Positions 17,511 through 25,367 are shown, numbered from the stretch's first letter. The stretch: DNA of 64,000 bases from JBAXTE01 sp964653595 (GCA_964653595.1 CAZZHH010000002.1:1-64000), one strand, 5' to 3'. The notes: generated by a model not told the origin, from the letters alone. Numbers and translations are program-made.

Positions 17511-17550
17511 AGAAACCGCCTCGTTAAATCTCGCTTTAGAAGCGGTTTCT
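17511..17550 (-). terminator. Terminator or attenuator after DUF5320 gene
   Basis: AGAAACCGC (17511-17519) pairs with GCGGTTTCT (17542-17550). On the minus strand the stem is followed by TTTTTTG. It sits 9 nt after the DUF5320 stop and 32 nt before the next gene's start, so it splits the cluster into two units or acts as an intra-operon attenuator. Confidence 0.65.
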
Positions 17551-17558
17551 AAATTCAC

Positions 17559-17777
17559 CTAGCGACCGCCTCTGAAGCGATGCTGACACCCAACCCCATT
17601 TCCTCTTCCAAACCCAAATCCTTGTTGTTGATTTGGATGAAATGCAACTTCATTTGTCACATCTTCCGGGGTAATTTGAGTCCTTCTCTCGCCAACAACA
17701 TTATTGACGCATTTTCCCATTCCTCTTCCAGTCTTCGAGCCTAAACCCTTAGGTCCTGTTTGATTAAATCCTGGCAT
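17559..17777 (-). CDS. DUF5320 small Gly-rich protein
   Basis: A 72-residue Gly/Arg-rich protein. It starts MPGFNQTGPKGLGSKTGRGMG with a following Cys, a degenerate version of the MPGGDGTGPMGMGPMTGRG opening of DUF5320 proteins, and ends in a Gly/Arg stretch with CQHRFRGG. These short proteins accompany NifX-like and MinD-like genes in anaerobes, including sulfate reducers and archaea; the function is unknown. The middle part (residues 25-50) is less Gly-rich than usual. Confidence 0.75.
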   Translation of the reverse strand: MPGFNQTGPKGLGSKTGRGMGKCVNNVVGERRTQITPEDVTNEVAFHPNQQQGFGFGRGNGVGCQHRFRGGR

Positions 17778-17841
17778 TTTACACCTCCTTTTTTTATTTT
17801 AATTTCTATGCTTTTCATAGAATTCTCTTTTAGCCTGAAAA

Positions 17842-18228
17842 TTATTCAGGTTCGTACAGCTTTTCTCCACCGCGGTAAATTTCCACCACCTCTAGTACAG
17901 CGACGGCATGACCTGGTCGTTTTGGATTGTTCCAGCTTTTCATATTATCGAAATAAACTCCTTCGGTCTCATATCTCACAACTCCTTTTATCTGATATGC
18001 TTCTGTTTCATCAACCATAAATAAAATTGAACCTTGGCATCCTGACTTCAGATTTTCCCGAGTTTTATTGAAATAATTATCTGCCACCAAATAAATATTG
18101 TCGTTATATTTGGAGATACTTTTAACATAAATTGAGTTGGGAACATTGTCCTTGTCCACAGTTGTAAAAACTGAAGCGCCAATTCTAGCATCCCACGCTA
18201 CGGCGATTTTCTCTAAACTCTTTTTCAT
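17842..18228 (-). CDS. Pyridoxamine 5'-phosphate oxidase-family flavin-binding protein
   Basis: A 128-residue split-barrel protein. The N-terminal ARIGASVFTTVDKDNVPNSIYV pattern and the C-terminal AVAVLEVVEIYRGGEKL strand match the PNPOx-like family, whose members bind FMN, F420 or haem. It starts 4 nt after the stop of the preceding NifX-like gene. It is probably a small redox or FMN-binding component of the cluster. The real substrate is not predictable. Confidence 0.82.
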   Translation of the reverse strand: MKKSLEKIAVAWDARIGASVFTTVDKDNVPNSIYVKSISKYNDNIYLVADNYFNKTRENLKSGCQGSILFMVDETEAYQIKGVVRYETEGVYFDNMKSWNNPKRPGHAVAVLEVVEIYRGGEKLYEPE

Positions 18229-18231
18229 CGT

Positions 18232-18549
18232 TTAACGATTTAATAGATTAATAATATCCGACACCTTTTTCTCTAATTCTTTAACTACAATCATCTGGAT
18301 TTTAAGACTATCCAACATCGGTTTTATTTTCATTCCAAACTCCCCTGAAATAATTTTGCTGACATTTTTCGACGCAATTAATTCAACGGCAGAAAACCCA
18401 ACCTCCTCTTCTGCCTCTTTATATGGATTTGGGATAAACTCCATCGATTTGCTTTCCGTGTCAAAGACCACGAAATATGCACAACGTCCAAATCGACTGT
18501 CGACAAAGGAGTCTAATGAATTTCCTGTAGATGTAATGGCTGCTTTCAT
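18232..18549 (-). CDS. NifX/NifB-family (ORP-like) protein
   Basis: A 105-residue dinitrogenase-cofactor family protein. It opens MKAAITSTGNSLDSFVDSRFGR with a Cys next, the same subtype as the copy at 12.9 kb. It contains ELIASKNVSKIISGEFGMKIKP near 60-81. It follows the second DUF134 regulator by 11 nt and precedes the flavin-binding gene by 3 nt. It is the first structural gene of the ORP-like cluster. Confidence 0.86.
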   Translation of the reverse strand: MKAAITSTGNSLDSFVDSRFGRCAYFVVFDTESKSMEFIPNPYKEAEEEVGFSAVELIASKNVSKIISGEFGMKIKPMLDSLKIQMIVVKELEKKVSDIINLLNR

Positions 18550-18560
18550 ACTATATAAAT

Positions 18561-19127
18561 TTATCTTGATTTTCTGATCATTAAACTATTGCATTTGGGA
18601 CATCGCTCATTATTGCATGGAAACCCTAGCCGATGAAGTTGCTCATTTCCACACGTTGGACAGATGCAAACATCCTCTTGAGAAATATTCAAATCGCTTT
18701 CAATAGTGTTGTCATAATCACATCTCAGAACCTGCGATTCTCCACACAAAGGGCACTCCTTCACCTCTTTGTCCTTTTCGGGATTATTAAAGTGACATTT
18801 GCAATAATCGCATTGATACCAATCGCTATCAAAATATACTTTCCCTCCCTCAATTGCAATAGGCCGCCCTTCAACTAAAGCTTGGGCAATCTTTTGACGC
18901 GCTGAAGCATATATCCGTGTAAAAGTTGGACGAGAGACCATCATTAATTCAGAAGCCTGATGATGATTGATCATGTCGTAATCACACATCCGCAATGCCT
19001 CATATTCCTCATACAATAAAGTGACCGATGTTTGATCTATTGACTCTACAGTGTGACCATATGGCTTCATCCCCTTGATTAAGGGAGGATTGAGCACTTT
19101 TCTAATTCTTTTTATCCTTGGAGACAT
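18561..19127 (-). CDS. DUF134 (UPF0251) family regulator, copy 2
   Basis: A 188-residue relative of the DUF134 protein at 10.6 kb. It has the same opening (MSPRIKRIRKVLNPPLIKGMKPYG in essence), the same helix-turn-helix (HHQASELMMVSRPTFTRIYA) and an extended tail with three or four CxxC pairs (CDYCKCHF, CPLCG, CPTCG, CPKCN), hence multiple zinc ribbons. It leads the ORP-like cluster and probably controls it. A palindrome shared with copy 1 overlaps its promoter. The zinc knuckles may sense metal or redox state, which is inference. Confidence 0.87.
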   Translation of the reverse strand: MSPRIKRIRKVLNPPLIKGMKPYGHTVESIDQTSVTLLYEEYEALRMCDYDMINHHQASELMMVSRPTFTRIYASARQKIAQALVEGRPIAIEGGKVYFDSDWYQCDYCKCHFNNPEKDKEVKECPLCGESQVLRCDYDNTIESDLNISQEDVCICPTCGNEQLHRLGFPCNNERCPKCNSLMIRKSR

Positions 19128-19151
19128 GTTGTTTTAATCATTTGTTCACTG

Positions 19152-19174
19152 CAAAGATAATGAACATATGCTCA
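19152..19174 (-). promoter_or_regulatory. DUF134 copy 2 promoter with shared palindrome
   Basis: The minus strand has -7 box TATCTTTG (reverse of 19152-19159). Immediately upstream is TGAACAT-ATGCTCA (19161-19174), a palindrome with 6 of 7 paired positions. The string GCAAAGATAATGAAC is identical to that in front of DUF134 copy 1 (11045-11059). The -33 element is not clear. Confidence 0.62.
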
Positions 19175-19227
19175 AATAAGAAATCTAGTACGTTATTTAG
19201 ACAACTTTTCGAAATTAACGCCCATAA

Positions 19228-19259
19228 AAAAAGACAGTTACGTTTGCAACTGTCTTTTT
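19228..19259 (-). terminator. Rho-independent terminator of Prx6 gene
   Basis: AAAAAGACAGTT (19228-19239) pairs perfectly with AACTGTCTTTTT (19248-19259). It lies 18 nt after the peroxiredoxin stop on the minus strand and separates that gene from the DUF134 operon. Confidence 0.8.
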
Positions 19260-19276
19260 ATTTATTTTTTTCGTTG

Positions 19277-19981
19277 TCATTTCAAGATTTTCTTCAACAC
19301 CTCTTCTTTACTTAACTTTTTAGTGCAGAAGAACCAATCGTAACATTTTGTGTTTTCATCCTGACTTTCCATTCTCTCTTTTGCTACTCCACATGAGCCG
19401 GCAGTAGGGACTATCACCTCATCTCCAGGTCTCCAATCAGCAGGAGTGGCTACTTTAAATTCATCTGCTGTTTGCAAAGCGATGATAACACGGTACAATT
19501 CGTCAAAATTACGACCTAAACTCAACGGATAATAGATAATTGTTCTGATAACACCTTGAGGGTCAATTACGAATACCGCTCTAACGGCTTTGGTATTGCT
19601 TTCGCCAGGCATCATCATCCCATATTTTTTCGCAACATCCATGGTGATATCTTCGATAAGAGGGAAAGTGACTTCTACGTTTTTCATCCCTTTATATTCG
19701 ATTTTCTCTTTAATGGTTCGCAACCACGCAATGTGACTGTATAAACCATCTACCGAAAGTCCAACCAACTTGCAATTTGCTTCATTAAATTGTTTCTCCA
19801 TCGAAGCAAAGGTCATAAATTCTGATGTGCAAACTGGAGTAAAATCTGCAGGATGACTGAATAAAATAACCCAACTTCCTTTGTAATCTCCTGGGAAATT
19901 AATTTCACCTTGTGTTGTAACGGCTTTAAATTCTGGAGCTTTTTCGCCAATTCTTGGCATTGAATACATTTGTTCTTCCAT
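19277..19981 (-). CDS. Prx6-type (archaeal ThermoPrx-like) peroxiredoxin
   Basis: A 234-residue peroxiredoxin. The peroxidatic Cys is in PADFTPVCTSEF near residue 51. Two C-terminal cysteines in CYDWFFCTKKLS near 213-219 match the resolving arrangement of archaeal thioredoxin peroxidase. The enzyme reduces peroxides, and possibly reactive sulfur species, in the cytosol. It sits between the ORP-like cluster and the Qmo-like genes but has its own terminator. The start ATG is 19979-19981. Confidence 0.92.
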   Translation of the reverse strand: MEEQMYSMPRIGEKAPEFKAVTTQGEINFPGDYKGSWVILFSHPADFTPVCTSEFMTFASMEKQFNEANCKLVGLSVDGLYSHIAWLRTIKEKIEYKGMKNVEVTFPLIEDITMDVAKKYGMMMPGESNTKAVRAVFVIDPQGVIRTIIYYPLSLGRNFDELYRVIIALQTADEFKVATPADWRPGDEVIVPTAGSCGVAKERMESQDENTKCYDWFFCTKKLSKEEVLKKILK

Positions 19982-20161
19982 AATATTTGTTTTTTTGATT
20001 TAATGTATAAACCTCAAAATGGACAAATTGTTTAGTTTTATGACTATTTTATTATTATGTGTGCTGTTAAACGAAGTATTTGATTAAAAATAAACCCACA
20101 AAATAATCTACAACAAAATCAGAGTTTATCATTCAAATCTGCGTTATTTGCGTCCCATTCC

Positions 20162-21214
20162 TTATTTCACTAAAATCTTCTCAAAATACATCGCAAACGA
20201 ACGATACAGGAAGTGCGTCCACTTTCCGAAAGGGACGATAATCAGAGCCCACTGAGCCAAAATGGTCAGATGGAACAGGTATAGCCAGAGGTTGTTTTCG
20301 ATTATTCCAAGGTCGATGAACAGACGGACGGCGAAGGCGGTAACTCCCATCAACAGCAACCAGATAACAAAGAACCAGTCCGACGGTTGCGAGTGTTTGT
20401 TCAAAGCCTTGTTCTTCTTGATCCGGCTCATCACGAAGTCAAAGGTGACGATAAATACGAGCGCACTCACCAGATAGCCAAACACAATTACAAACAGGTT
20501 TTCGGAGCCAAACCAATCGAGGAAAACGGTGGTGAAAAGCAAGGTGAGATAACCAATCACCAGGATAAAGTGTTCAAACCAACGCCATTTGTTGTCGTCG
20601 CAACCCAGTGCCCGTTTTTGGGTGAACATGTGGACGAAAAATTCGCCCAAACTTTTCACATACGTCATAAAGGTCACTTTATTTTTGGGTTTAAGCACTG
20701 TAAAGTACCACATCCGGGCAATGTTCGGGGTGAGAATAACTGCAAAAACACTTCCGATGGCGAACATCTCAAACAAATGTCCGAAGTGCATGATCTGTTC
20801 CAAGTCAAACGCTTTGGAATAAGCGAAAGCGATCACTCCGGCAAAGACCAAAATCATGGCGGTCCAAGTCAGCATCAGCGATTTGTAGAGCAAGCCGGAA
20901 AGACCTGTCCAGTCGTATTTTGCGGTCAGCCAGCGGCGGAGCGACATCATCAATTCGCCGGGCTCTGCCGTCCGCGGACATTGCGAGGAGCATTCGCCGC
21001 AGTAGTAGCACAGCCACGGTTTCAGCGAAGAAGCGATTTCGTCCTCCAACCCCAAGGTGCTGTAACGGATCATTTCGCGTGGGAACGAATTTTCCGTGGT
21101 CGATAATGAGCAAGTGGCCGTGCAGGTTCCGCAATTGAAACATGCCGTGTAATCTCCGGCTCCGTATTTTTTGAGCTCTGTTGTAAATTCAGGATTTATT
21201 CTTGCCATCGTCAT
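20162..21214 (-). CDS. qmoC: QmoC-like membrane subunit (HdrC-HdrE fusion)
   Basis: A 350-residue protein fusing a cytoplasmic two-cluster ferredoxin to a membrane cytochrome-b-like domain. CFNCGTCTATC at residues 25-35 and CYYCGECSSQCP at 69-80 are two [4Fe-4S] motifs of HdrC type. From about 110 onward there are six hydrophobic helices of the HdrE/NarI kind. This is the QmoC architecture, which passes electrons between the cytoplasmic flavoproteins and menaquinone. It overlaps the upstream HdrA-like stop by 1 nt. The GC content is visibly higher than in flanking genes. Sulfate reduction genes (aprBA, sat, dsrAB) are not in the window. Confidence 0.87.
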   Translation of the reverse strand: MTMARINPEFTTELKKYGAGDYTACFNCGTCTATCSLSTTENSFPREMIRYSTLGLEDEIASSLKPWLCYYCGECSSQCPRTAEPGELMMSLRRWLTAKYDWTGLSGLLYKSLMLTWTAMILVFAGVIAFAYSKAFDLEQIMHFGHLFEMFAIGSVFAVILTPNIARMWYFTVLKPKNKVTFMTYVKSLGEFFVHMFTQKRALGCDDNKWRWFEHFILVIGYLTLLFTTVFLDWFGSENLFVIVFGYLVSALVFIVTFDFVMSRIKKNKALNKHSQPSDWFFVIWLLLMGVTAFAVRLFIDLGIIENNLWLYLFHLTILAQWALIIVPFGKWTHFLYRSFAMYFEKILVK

Positions 21215-23412
21215 TAATTTTTAATTTTGTAATAAAAATAGGCATCATCATCGTCCAGACCATCCGGCACCACCACGCCGTATTTGTTCATGGTCATCAG
21301 ATGATAGGTGATCACTTCTTTGTCAACTCCCAGTTCAGTCGCAATCTCTGGAATCGTTTTTTTGCCTTCATTCATGAACTTGAGGATGCTTTTCCATAAT
21401 TGAGGAAATGCTTTCATTCTAACGACATCGGCCTTTTGATCTTTTCCTGTTGCATTTTCAGATATTGTAAATTCAACTTTCTGCATAAATCCGTCAATCA
21501 TCGACTCGATCTCCCTGTCGGTAAATTGATCAATTTCAATGGCATTCACGGGACAAATCGGGGTACAGATTCCACAGCCGGTACAGATGGCTTCGTTGAC
21601 AGCCGCAATGTGTTTGCCGTTTGTATCAACCTCTCTGATGGCGGTATATTCACAAACAACTTCACATTTTCCGCACCAGGTGCAGAGATCACTGTTTACC
21701 CGGGCAATAATCGGATCAAGAGATAATGTGCCGCCTTTGAGCAAGGCATTGATTTTTGTCACTCCAGAAAGAGCCGATTGCACCGATTCACTGATGTTTT
21801 TCGGTCCTTGGCAAGCGCCACCGATGTAAACCCCTTTAATTACCGTTTCCACCGGTTTCAGTTTTGGATGGATCTCGTTGAAAAACTTATCGCTGCCAAT
21901 CGGAATCTTAAACATTTCCGAGATAAGTTTGCTGTCCTCACGGGCAACCATGCCGGTGACCAACACCACCATGTCCGCTTCCAGCTCCAGCTCTTTTTTC
22001 GTCGTTAGATGGTCCTTCACTTTCACGATAAGCGACTTGCCGGAAATATCCACCACGGGTGGTTCTTTTTCGTCGTAACGGAGGTAGATGTCGCCCTGTT
22101 TTGAAGATTTCTCGAATAAGATCTCCTGTTTGCCGTAGGTGCGGATATCCCTGAAAAGGTGAAAAGCGATGATATTCTTATATTTTTCTTTGAGTTCGAT
22201 TGCGGTATGAATGGTCGAGGTGCAGCACTGACGGGAGCAATATTTGTTTTCGCCTTTGGTCTGGCGGTTGCCCACGCAATAGATGAACGCGACGCTTTTG
22301 ATCGGTTTTTGGTTAAAGATCAGTTTGTCTGGATTTAACTCCATCAACCGTTTGAACTCGGGTAACGTGAGCACGTTCGGAATGTTTTTGTAACCAAATT
22401 CACCCTCTTTGGGCTGATAGGAATCAAAACCGGTGGTGACCAACACCGAGCCGGCAATCAATGAAATCATTTCTTCCTCTTGATTGAAATCAAACACTGA
22501 GGCATATTTGGCAATCAGCTCCGGCTCGTTTTTCAATGCTTCCACATCCACCACGGGAACATCGGGAAGGGCTTCCGGATAGTTTTTGTAGATGGCTTTG
22601 CGTTTCGCCAATCCAAAATTGAAATCATCAAACACAAACGAATTGCACTCCTGTATGGCGTTTTGCACCATGGTATAATCCGCTTTCCCTTTGATATATC
22701 TTGGTTTGATCTTGATGTCCACATGGAAATTTCCCAAGCTTCCGCTCGATTTTTCGATTGAGGCGCCAGTGAAAAGGGTGATGTTTTTGTAGCTTTTCAA
22801 CTCCTCAAACAGTTTTGTGACAACCTCTTTCCCTTTTTGTCCCGACATGAATAGTTTGTCGTTTTGGGCAATGCGTCCGCCAACAAAATAATCTTTCTCC
22901 ACCAGATACACTTCGTTCCCCAGTCGGGCCAGATCGATGGCCGCTTTCATGCCCGATATGCCTGCACCAACAACCAGTGCCGATTTTTTCACTGTGATCT
23001 CGATGTTGTCGAGTGATTCGGAGTGTGACACCCTGTTGATGCCCGCTCGGATTAGTCCGGCCGCCTTTACGGTTGCTTCCCGTGGCTGGTCGGAGTGCGG
23101 CCAAGAACATTGTTCCCGAATGTTCACTTGGACATAGTTGGTAGGATTCAATCCCGCTCGTAACGCAACATTCTTAAAAGTATGCAGGTGCAATTTCGGT
23201 GAGCACGAAGCCACTACAATCGCATCCAGTTTGTATTCGTTGATATCATTGATCATGCTCTTCTGGTTGGAGTCCGCACAGGCAAACATGACATCTTTCG
23301 AAATCACCACATTGTCTTCCGCATGAAACATTTTGCCAAGTTCTTCAACATCCACGTAATCGGAAATATTTCCGCCACAATGACAAATATATACGCCTAT
23401 TCTTTCTTTCAT
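21214..23412 (-). CDS. HdrA-like FAD/Fe-S protein (QmoB-like) with C-terminal winged helix
   Basis: A 732-residue flavoprotein. It opens with the HdrA pattern ICHCGGNISDYVDVEEL. An FAD-binding VVGAGISGMKAAIDLA lies near 145, the Cys-rich YCSRQCC near 400, and two ferredoxin motifs (CTWCGKCEVVC and CTGCGICTPICP) near 590-640. Unlike its partner at 24.0 kb, the HdrA segment after the FAD domain reads KLFMSGQKG and lacks the usual C-x2-C. Unlike classical QmoB it has no MvhD domain; residues 666-732 look instead like a winged helix (TIPEIATELGVDKEVITYHL). It likely carries electrons within the Qmo-like complex. Confidence 0.86.
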   Translation of the reverse strand: MKERIGVYICHCGGNISDYVDVEELGKMFHAEDNVVISKDVMFACADSNQKSMINDINEYKLDAIVVASCSPKLHLHTFKNVALRAGLNPTNYVQVNIREQCSWPHSDQPREATVKAAGLIRAGINRVSHSESLDNIEITVKKSALVVGAGISGMKAAIDLARLGNEVYLVEKDYFVGGRIAQNDKLFMSGQKGKEVVTKLFEELKSYKNITLFTGASIEKSSGSLGNFHVDIKIKPRYIKGKADYTMVQNAIQECNSFVFDDFNFGLAKRKAIYKNYPEALPDVPVVDVEALKNEPELIAKYASVFDFNQEEEMISLIAGSVLVTTGFDSYQPKEGEFGYKNIPNVLTLPEFKRLMELNPDKLIFNQKPIKSVAFIYCVGNRQTKGENKYCSRQCCTSTIHTAIELKEKYKNIIAFHLFRDIRTYGKQEILFEKSSKQGDIYLRYDEKEPPVVDISGKSLIVKVKDHLTTKKELELEADMVVLVTGMVAREDSKLISEMFKIPIGSDKFFNEIHPKLKPVETVIKGVYIGGACQGPKNISESVQSALSGVTKINALLKGGTLSLDPIIARVNSDLCTWCGKCEVVCEYTAIREVDTNGKHIAAVNEAICTGCGICTPICPVNAIEIDQFTDREIESMIDGFMQKVEFTISENATGKDQKADVVRMKAFPQLWKSILKFMNEGKKTIPEIATELGVDKEVITYHLMTMNKYGVVVPDGLDDDDAYFYYKIKN

Positions 23413-23429
23413 ATTGCTTTCATTTTTTT

Positions 23430-23494
23430 ATCGCCACGAAGGCACTAAGGCACCAAGTTTATTTTTTTTGCCACGAAGGCACAAAGACACTAAG
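23430..23494. repeat. Direct repeat, left copy, flanking GxxExxY gene
   Basis: The repeat starts ATCGCCACGAAGGCACTAAG and continues through a T-run into a second GCCACGAAGGCAC module. The right copy is at 23917-23982, nearly identical over 65 nt. The GCCACGAAGGCAC module is a known dispersed intergenic repeat type. Confidence 0.8.
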
Positions 23495-23500
23495 TTTACG

Positions 23501-23899
23501 TTATAACACCATTCTTTTTATTCCATTTTTTATGAGCGGTACATTGAAATTTATTAAAAACCATAGACGTTTTTTTGTCATTTTAAGATGACTTAGCAAC
23601 TGGGCGTCCCAAACTGGATTTACAAGATCTACTGCCTTCAACTCGCAAATAACCAATTCGTTTACCATAACATCTAATCTCAATCCTTCATCAAATGTGA
23701 TTCCATCAAAAACAATTGGTATTTTAACTTGTCTCTGAACATCAAACCCTTTTTCCTTTAAAACATGGCAAAAACAAACTTCGTAAACTTTTTCCAACAA
23801 ACCAGGTCCCAGTTCTTTAAGAACTTTGTAAGCGGCGTCAACAATTGCTTTCCCTATCAGTTCTTCTTCTTCCGATATTTCCAAGTAATTTTTGTCCAT
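23501..23899 (-). CDS. GxxExxY family protein (PD-(D/E)XK-like)
   Basis: A 132-residue protein with the name-giving motif in LGPGLLEKVYE near residue 32 and a PD-(D/E)XK-like pair, RLDVMVN then ICELKAVD near 78-92. The function of the family is unknown; the fold suggests a nuclease-like protein. It is AT-rich, unlike the GC-rich neighbours. It sits between two long direct repeats (23430-23494 and 23917-23982), right between the two HdrA-like genes of the complex. It looks like a later insertion into the operon. The start is ATG 23897-23899. Confidence 0.87.
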   Translation of the reverse strand: MDKNYLEISEEEELIGKAIVDAAYKVLKELGPGLLEKVYEVCFCHVLKEKGFDVQRQVKIPIVFDGITFDEGLRLDVMVNELVICELKAVDLVNPVWDAQLLSHLKMTKKRLWFLINFNVPLIKNGIKRMVL

Positions 23900-23916
23900 T
23901 TTTTTCTTTTTTAATT

Positions 23917-23982
23917 ATCGCCACGAAGGCACTAAGGCACCAAGTTTATTTTTTTTTGCCACGAAGGCTCTAAGACACTAAG
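23917..23982. repeat. Direct repeat, right copy, flanking GxxExxY gene
   Basis: This is nearly identical to 23430-23494 (one extra T and a few substitutions in the second GCCACGAAGGC module). At about 24008-24039 an inverted relative (CTTTGTGTCTTTGTGGC) follows. Confidence 0.8.
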
Positions 23983-24041
23983 ATTTTTTTTGCGACGAAA
24001 ATACCCAGATCCTTCGCGTCTTTGTGTCTTTGTGGCATTTT

Positions 24042-25367
24042 TTACTTTGTGCTTAAATAACCGGCTACTTCTGTTGCAGCACATCCTGCCGACAAGATGG
24101 AATCCGGAATATCTTTAGGTCCGCAAGCCGCACCAGCCACAAAGACGCCGTCGATGCTCGTCATGGCTGGACTGACCAACTCGTCGGTCTGTTTCACAAA
24201 GTTGAACTCATCCAACTCCAGTTTTTCGTTCTTGAACATATTCGGGATCCCCTTATTCGGGACAACCCCGACCGATAAGATCACCAAATCGTGTTTTGCT
24301 TCCTTGACAACGCCCTTGGCCACATCTTCGTAACGAAGAATCAAGTCGCCACTGTTGTTTTCATTTTCACGGATCTTGGCCACTTTCCCTTTTACGAAAT
24401 TCACTCCCATCGATTTTGACTGCTGGAAGAATTCTTCATAGCCCTTTCCAAACGCCCGGATATCCATGTAATAGATGGTGATATCGGCCATTGGCAGTGC
24501 CCCCATCAGCAATTGCGCCTGTTTGATAGAGTACATGCAGCAGATTTGCGAGCAGATCGGGTTGTTGGAACACTCCACGCTGCAACTTGAGTTTTCGATG
24601 GACGAGTCGCGCGAACCGGTGCATAAAACGTAAGCTATGTTATCGGGAACTTTGCCGTCTCCAGGCCTCAAAACCCCGTTGAATGGCCGGGTAGGAGCAA
24701 TCAAACGATCCATTTGCATGGAGTCGATCACATTCGGATATTTGGTATAGCCGTATTCCGGTTTTCCTGCCGGAGGAAACAGTTGATAGCCAGTAGTGAC
24801 CACCACCGATTTGGCAATGGCATGATCTTTTTCTTCTTTTTGCGTGAAATCAATTGCATTTGGCGCACAAACCTTAACACATCTCTGACACTTGATACAA
24901 TTGTCAATATCAATAGTCGCAATTTTTGGGTTTGCCAGATTAAACGGAATATATATCGCTTTTCTCCCTACCATGTTATAGTTGTATTGATCATCAACAA
25001 TTTGAGGACATACAAACTCACACAATTGGCAACCAGTACACAATTCGGGTATGACATAGCGTGGTTTTTTGGTGATGTCGATCTCGAAATCGTCGCCATT
25101 TTTGGAAATCCCTTCAATCTCGCTATTCAGCATCAGGGTGATGTTGGGATGACGGGCGGTCTCCGACATTTTCGGAGTGGTGATGCAGGCGGCGCAGTCG
25201 AGTGTCGGAAACACCTTGCTCAGCTGGATCATCTTGCCCCCGATGGAGAGCCCTTTTTCAACAAGCAGCACCTTGTGGTTCATATCGGCCAGATTCAGCG
25301 CCGCTTCCTGTCCCGCAATTCCTCCTCCGATAACCAAAGCATCGTAAGTTTTATCAGTTTTTTTCAT
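24042..25367 (-). CDS. HdrA-like FAD/Fe-S protein (QmoA-like)
   Basis: About 441 residues. The FAD-binding motif VIGGGIAGQEAALNLA is near the start. HdrA's LDCAACITTPKM (C-x2-C) is near 70, two [4Fe-4S] motifs (CTGCQLCEFVCP, CIKCQRCVKVCAP) lie at about 115-175, and a Cys-rich CSVECSNNPICSQICC near 275. The domain order and length match QmoA. I start at ATG 25365-25367 because GGAGGGG stands 8 nt ahead; an ATG 6 nt upstream is an alternative. The start overlaps the end of the MvhD-like gene. Flavin-based electron transfer to QmoB/QmoC is the likely job. Confidence 0.86.
   Translation of the reverse strand: MKKTDKTYDALVIGGGIAGQEAALNLADMNHKVLLVEKGLSIGGKMIQLSKVFPTLDCAACITTPKMSETARHPNITLMLNSEIEGISKNGDDFEIDITKKPRYVIPELCTGCQLCEFVCPQIVDDQYNYNMVGRKAIYIPFNLANPKIATIDIDNCIKCQRCVKVCAPNAIDFTQKEEKDHAIAKSVVVTTGYQLFPPAGKPEYGYTKYPNVIDSMQMDRLIAPTRPFNGVLRPGDGKVPDNIAYVLCTGSRDSSIENSSCSVECSNNPICSQICCMYSIKQAQLLMGALPMADITIYYMDIRAFGKGYEEFFQQSKSMGVNFVKGKVAKIRENENNSGDLILRYEDVAKGVVKEAKHDLVILSVGVVPNKGIPNMFKNEKLELDEFNFVKQTDELVSPAMTSIDGVFVAGAACGPKDIPDSILSAGCAATEVAGYLSTK

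Noticed and set aside
8918..18549. Nitrogen fixation role for the NifX-like proteins
   Set aside because: No nifHDK, nifB radical-SAM or nifEN genes occur in the window. The neighbours fit the ORP-type locus.
20387..21106. A 239-codon plus-strand ORF across the QmoC-like gene
   Set aside because: It is antisense to a clear [4Fe-4S]/membrane protein. Its length comes from the high GC of that strand; no family features are seen.
23430..23982. CRISPR or attachment sites at the GxxExxY repeats
   Set aside because: Only two long copies exist, with no spacer series, no integrase gene and no tRNA nearby.
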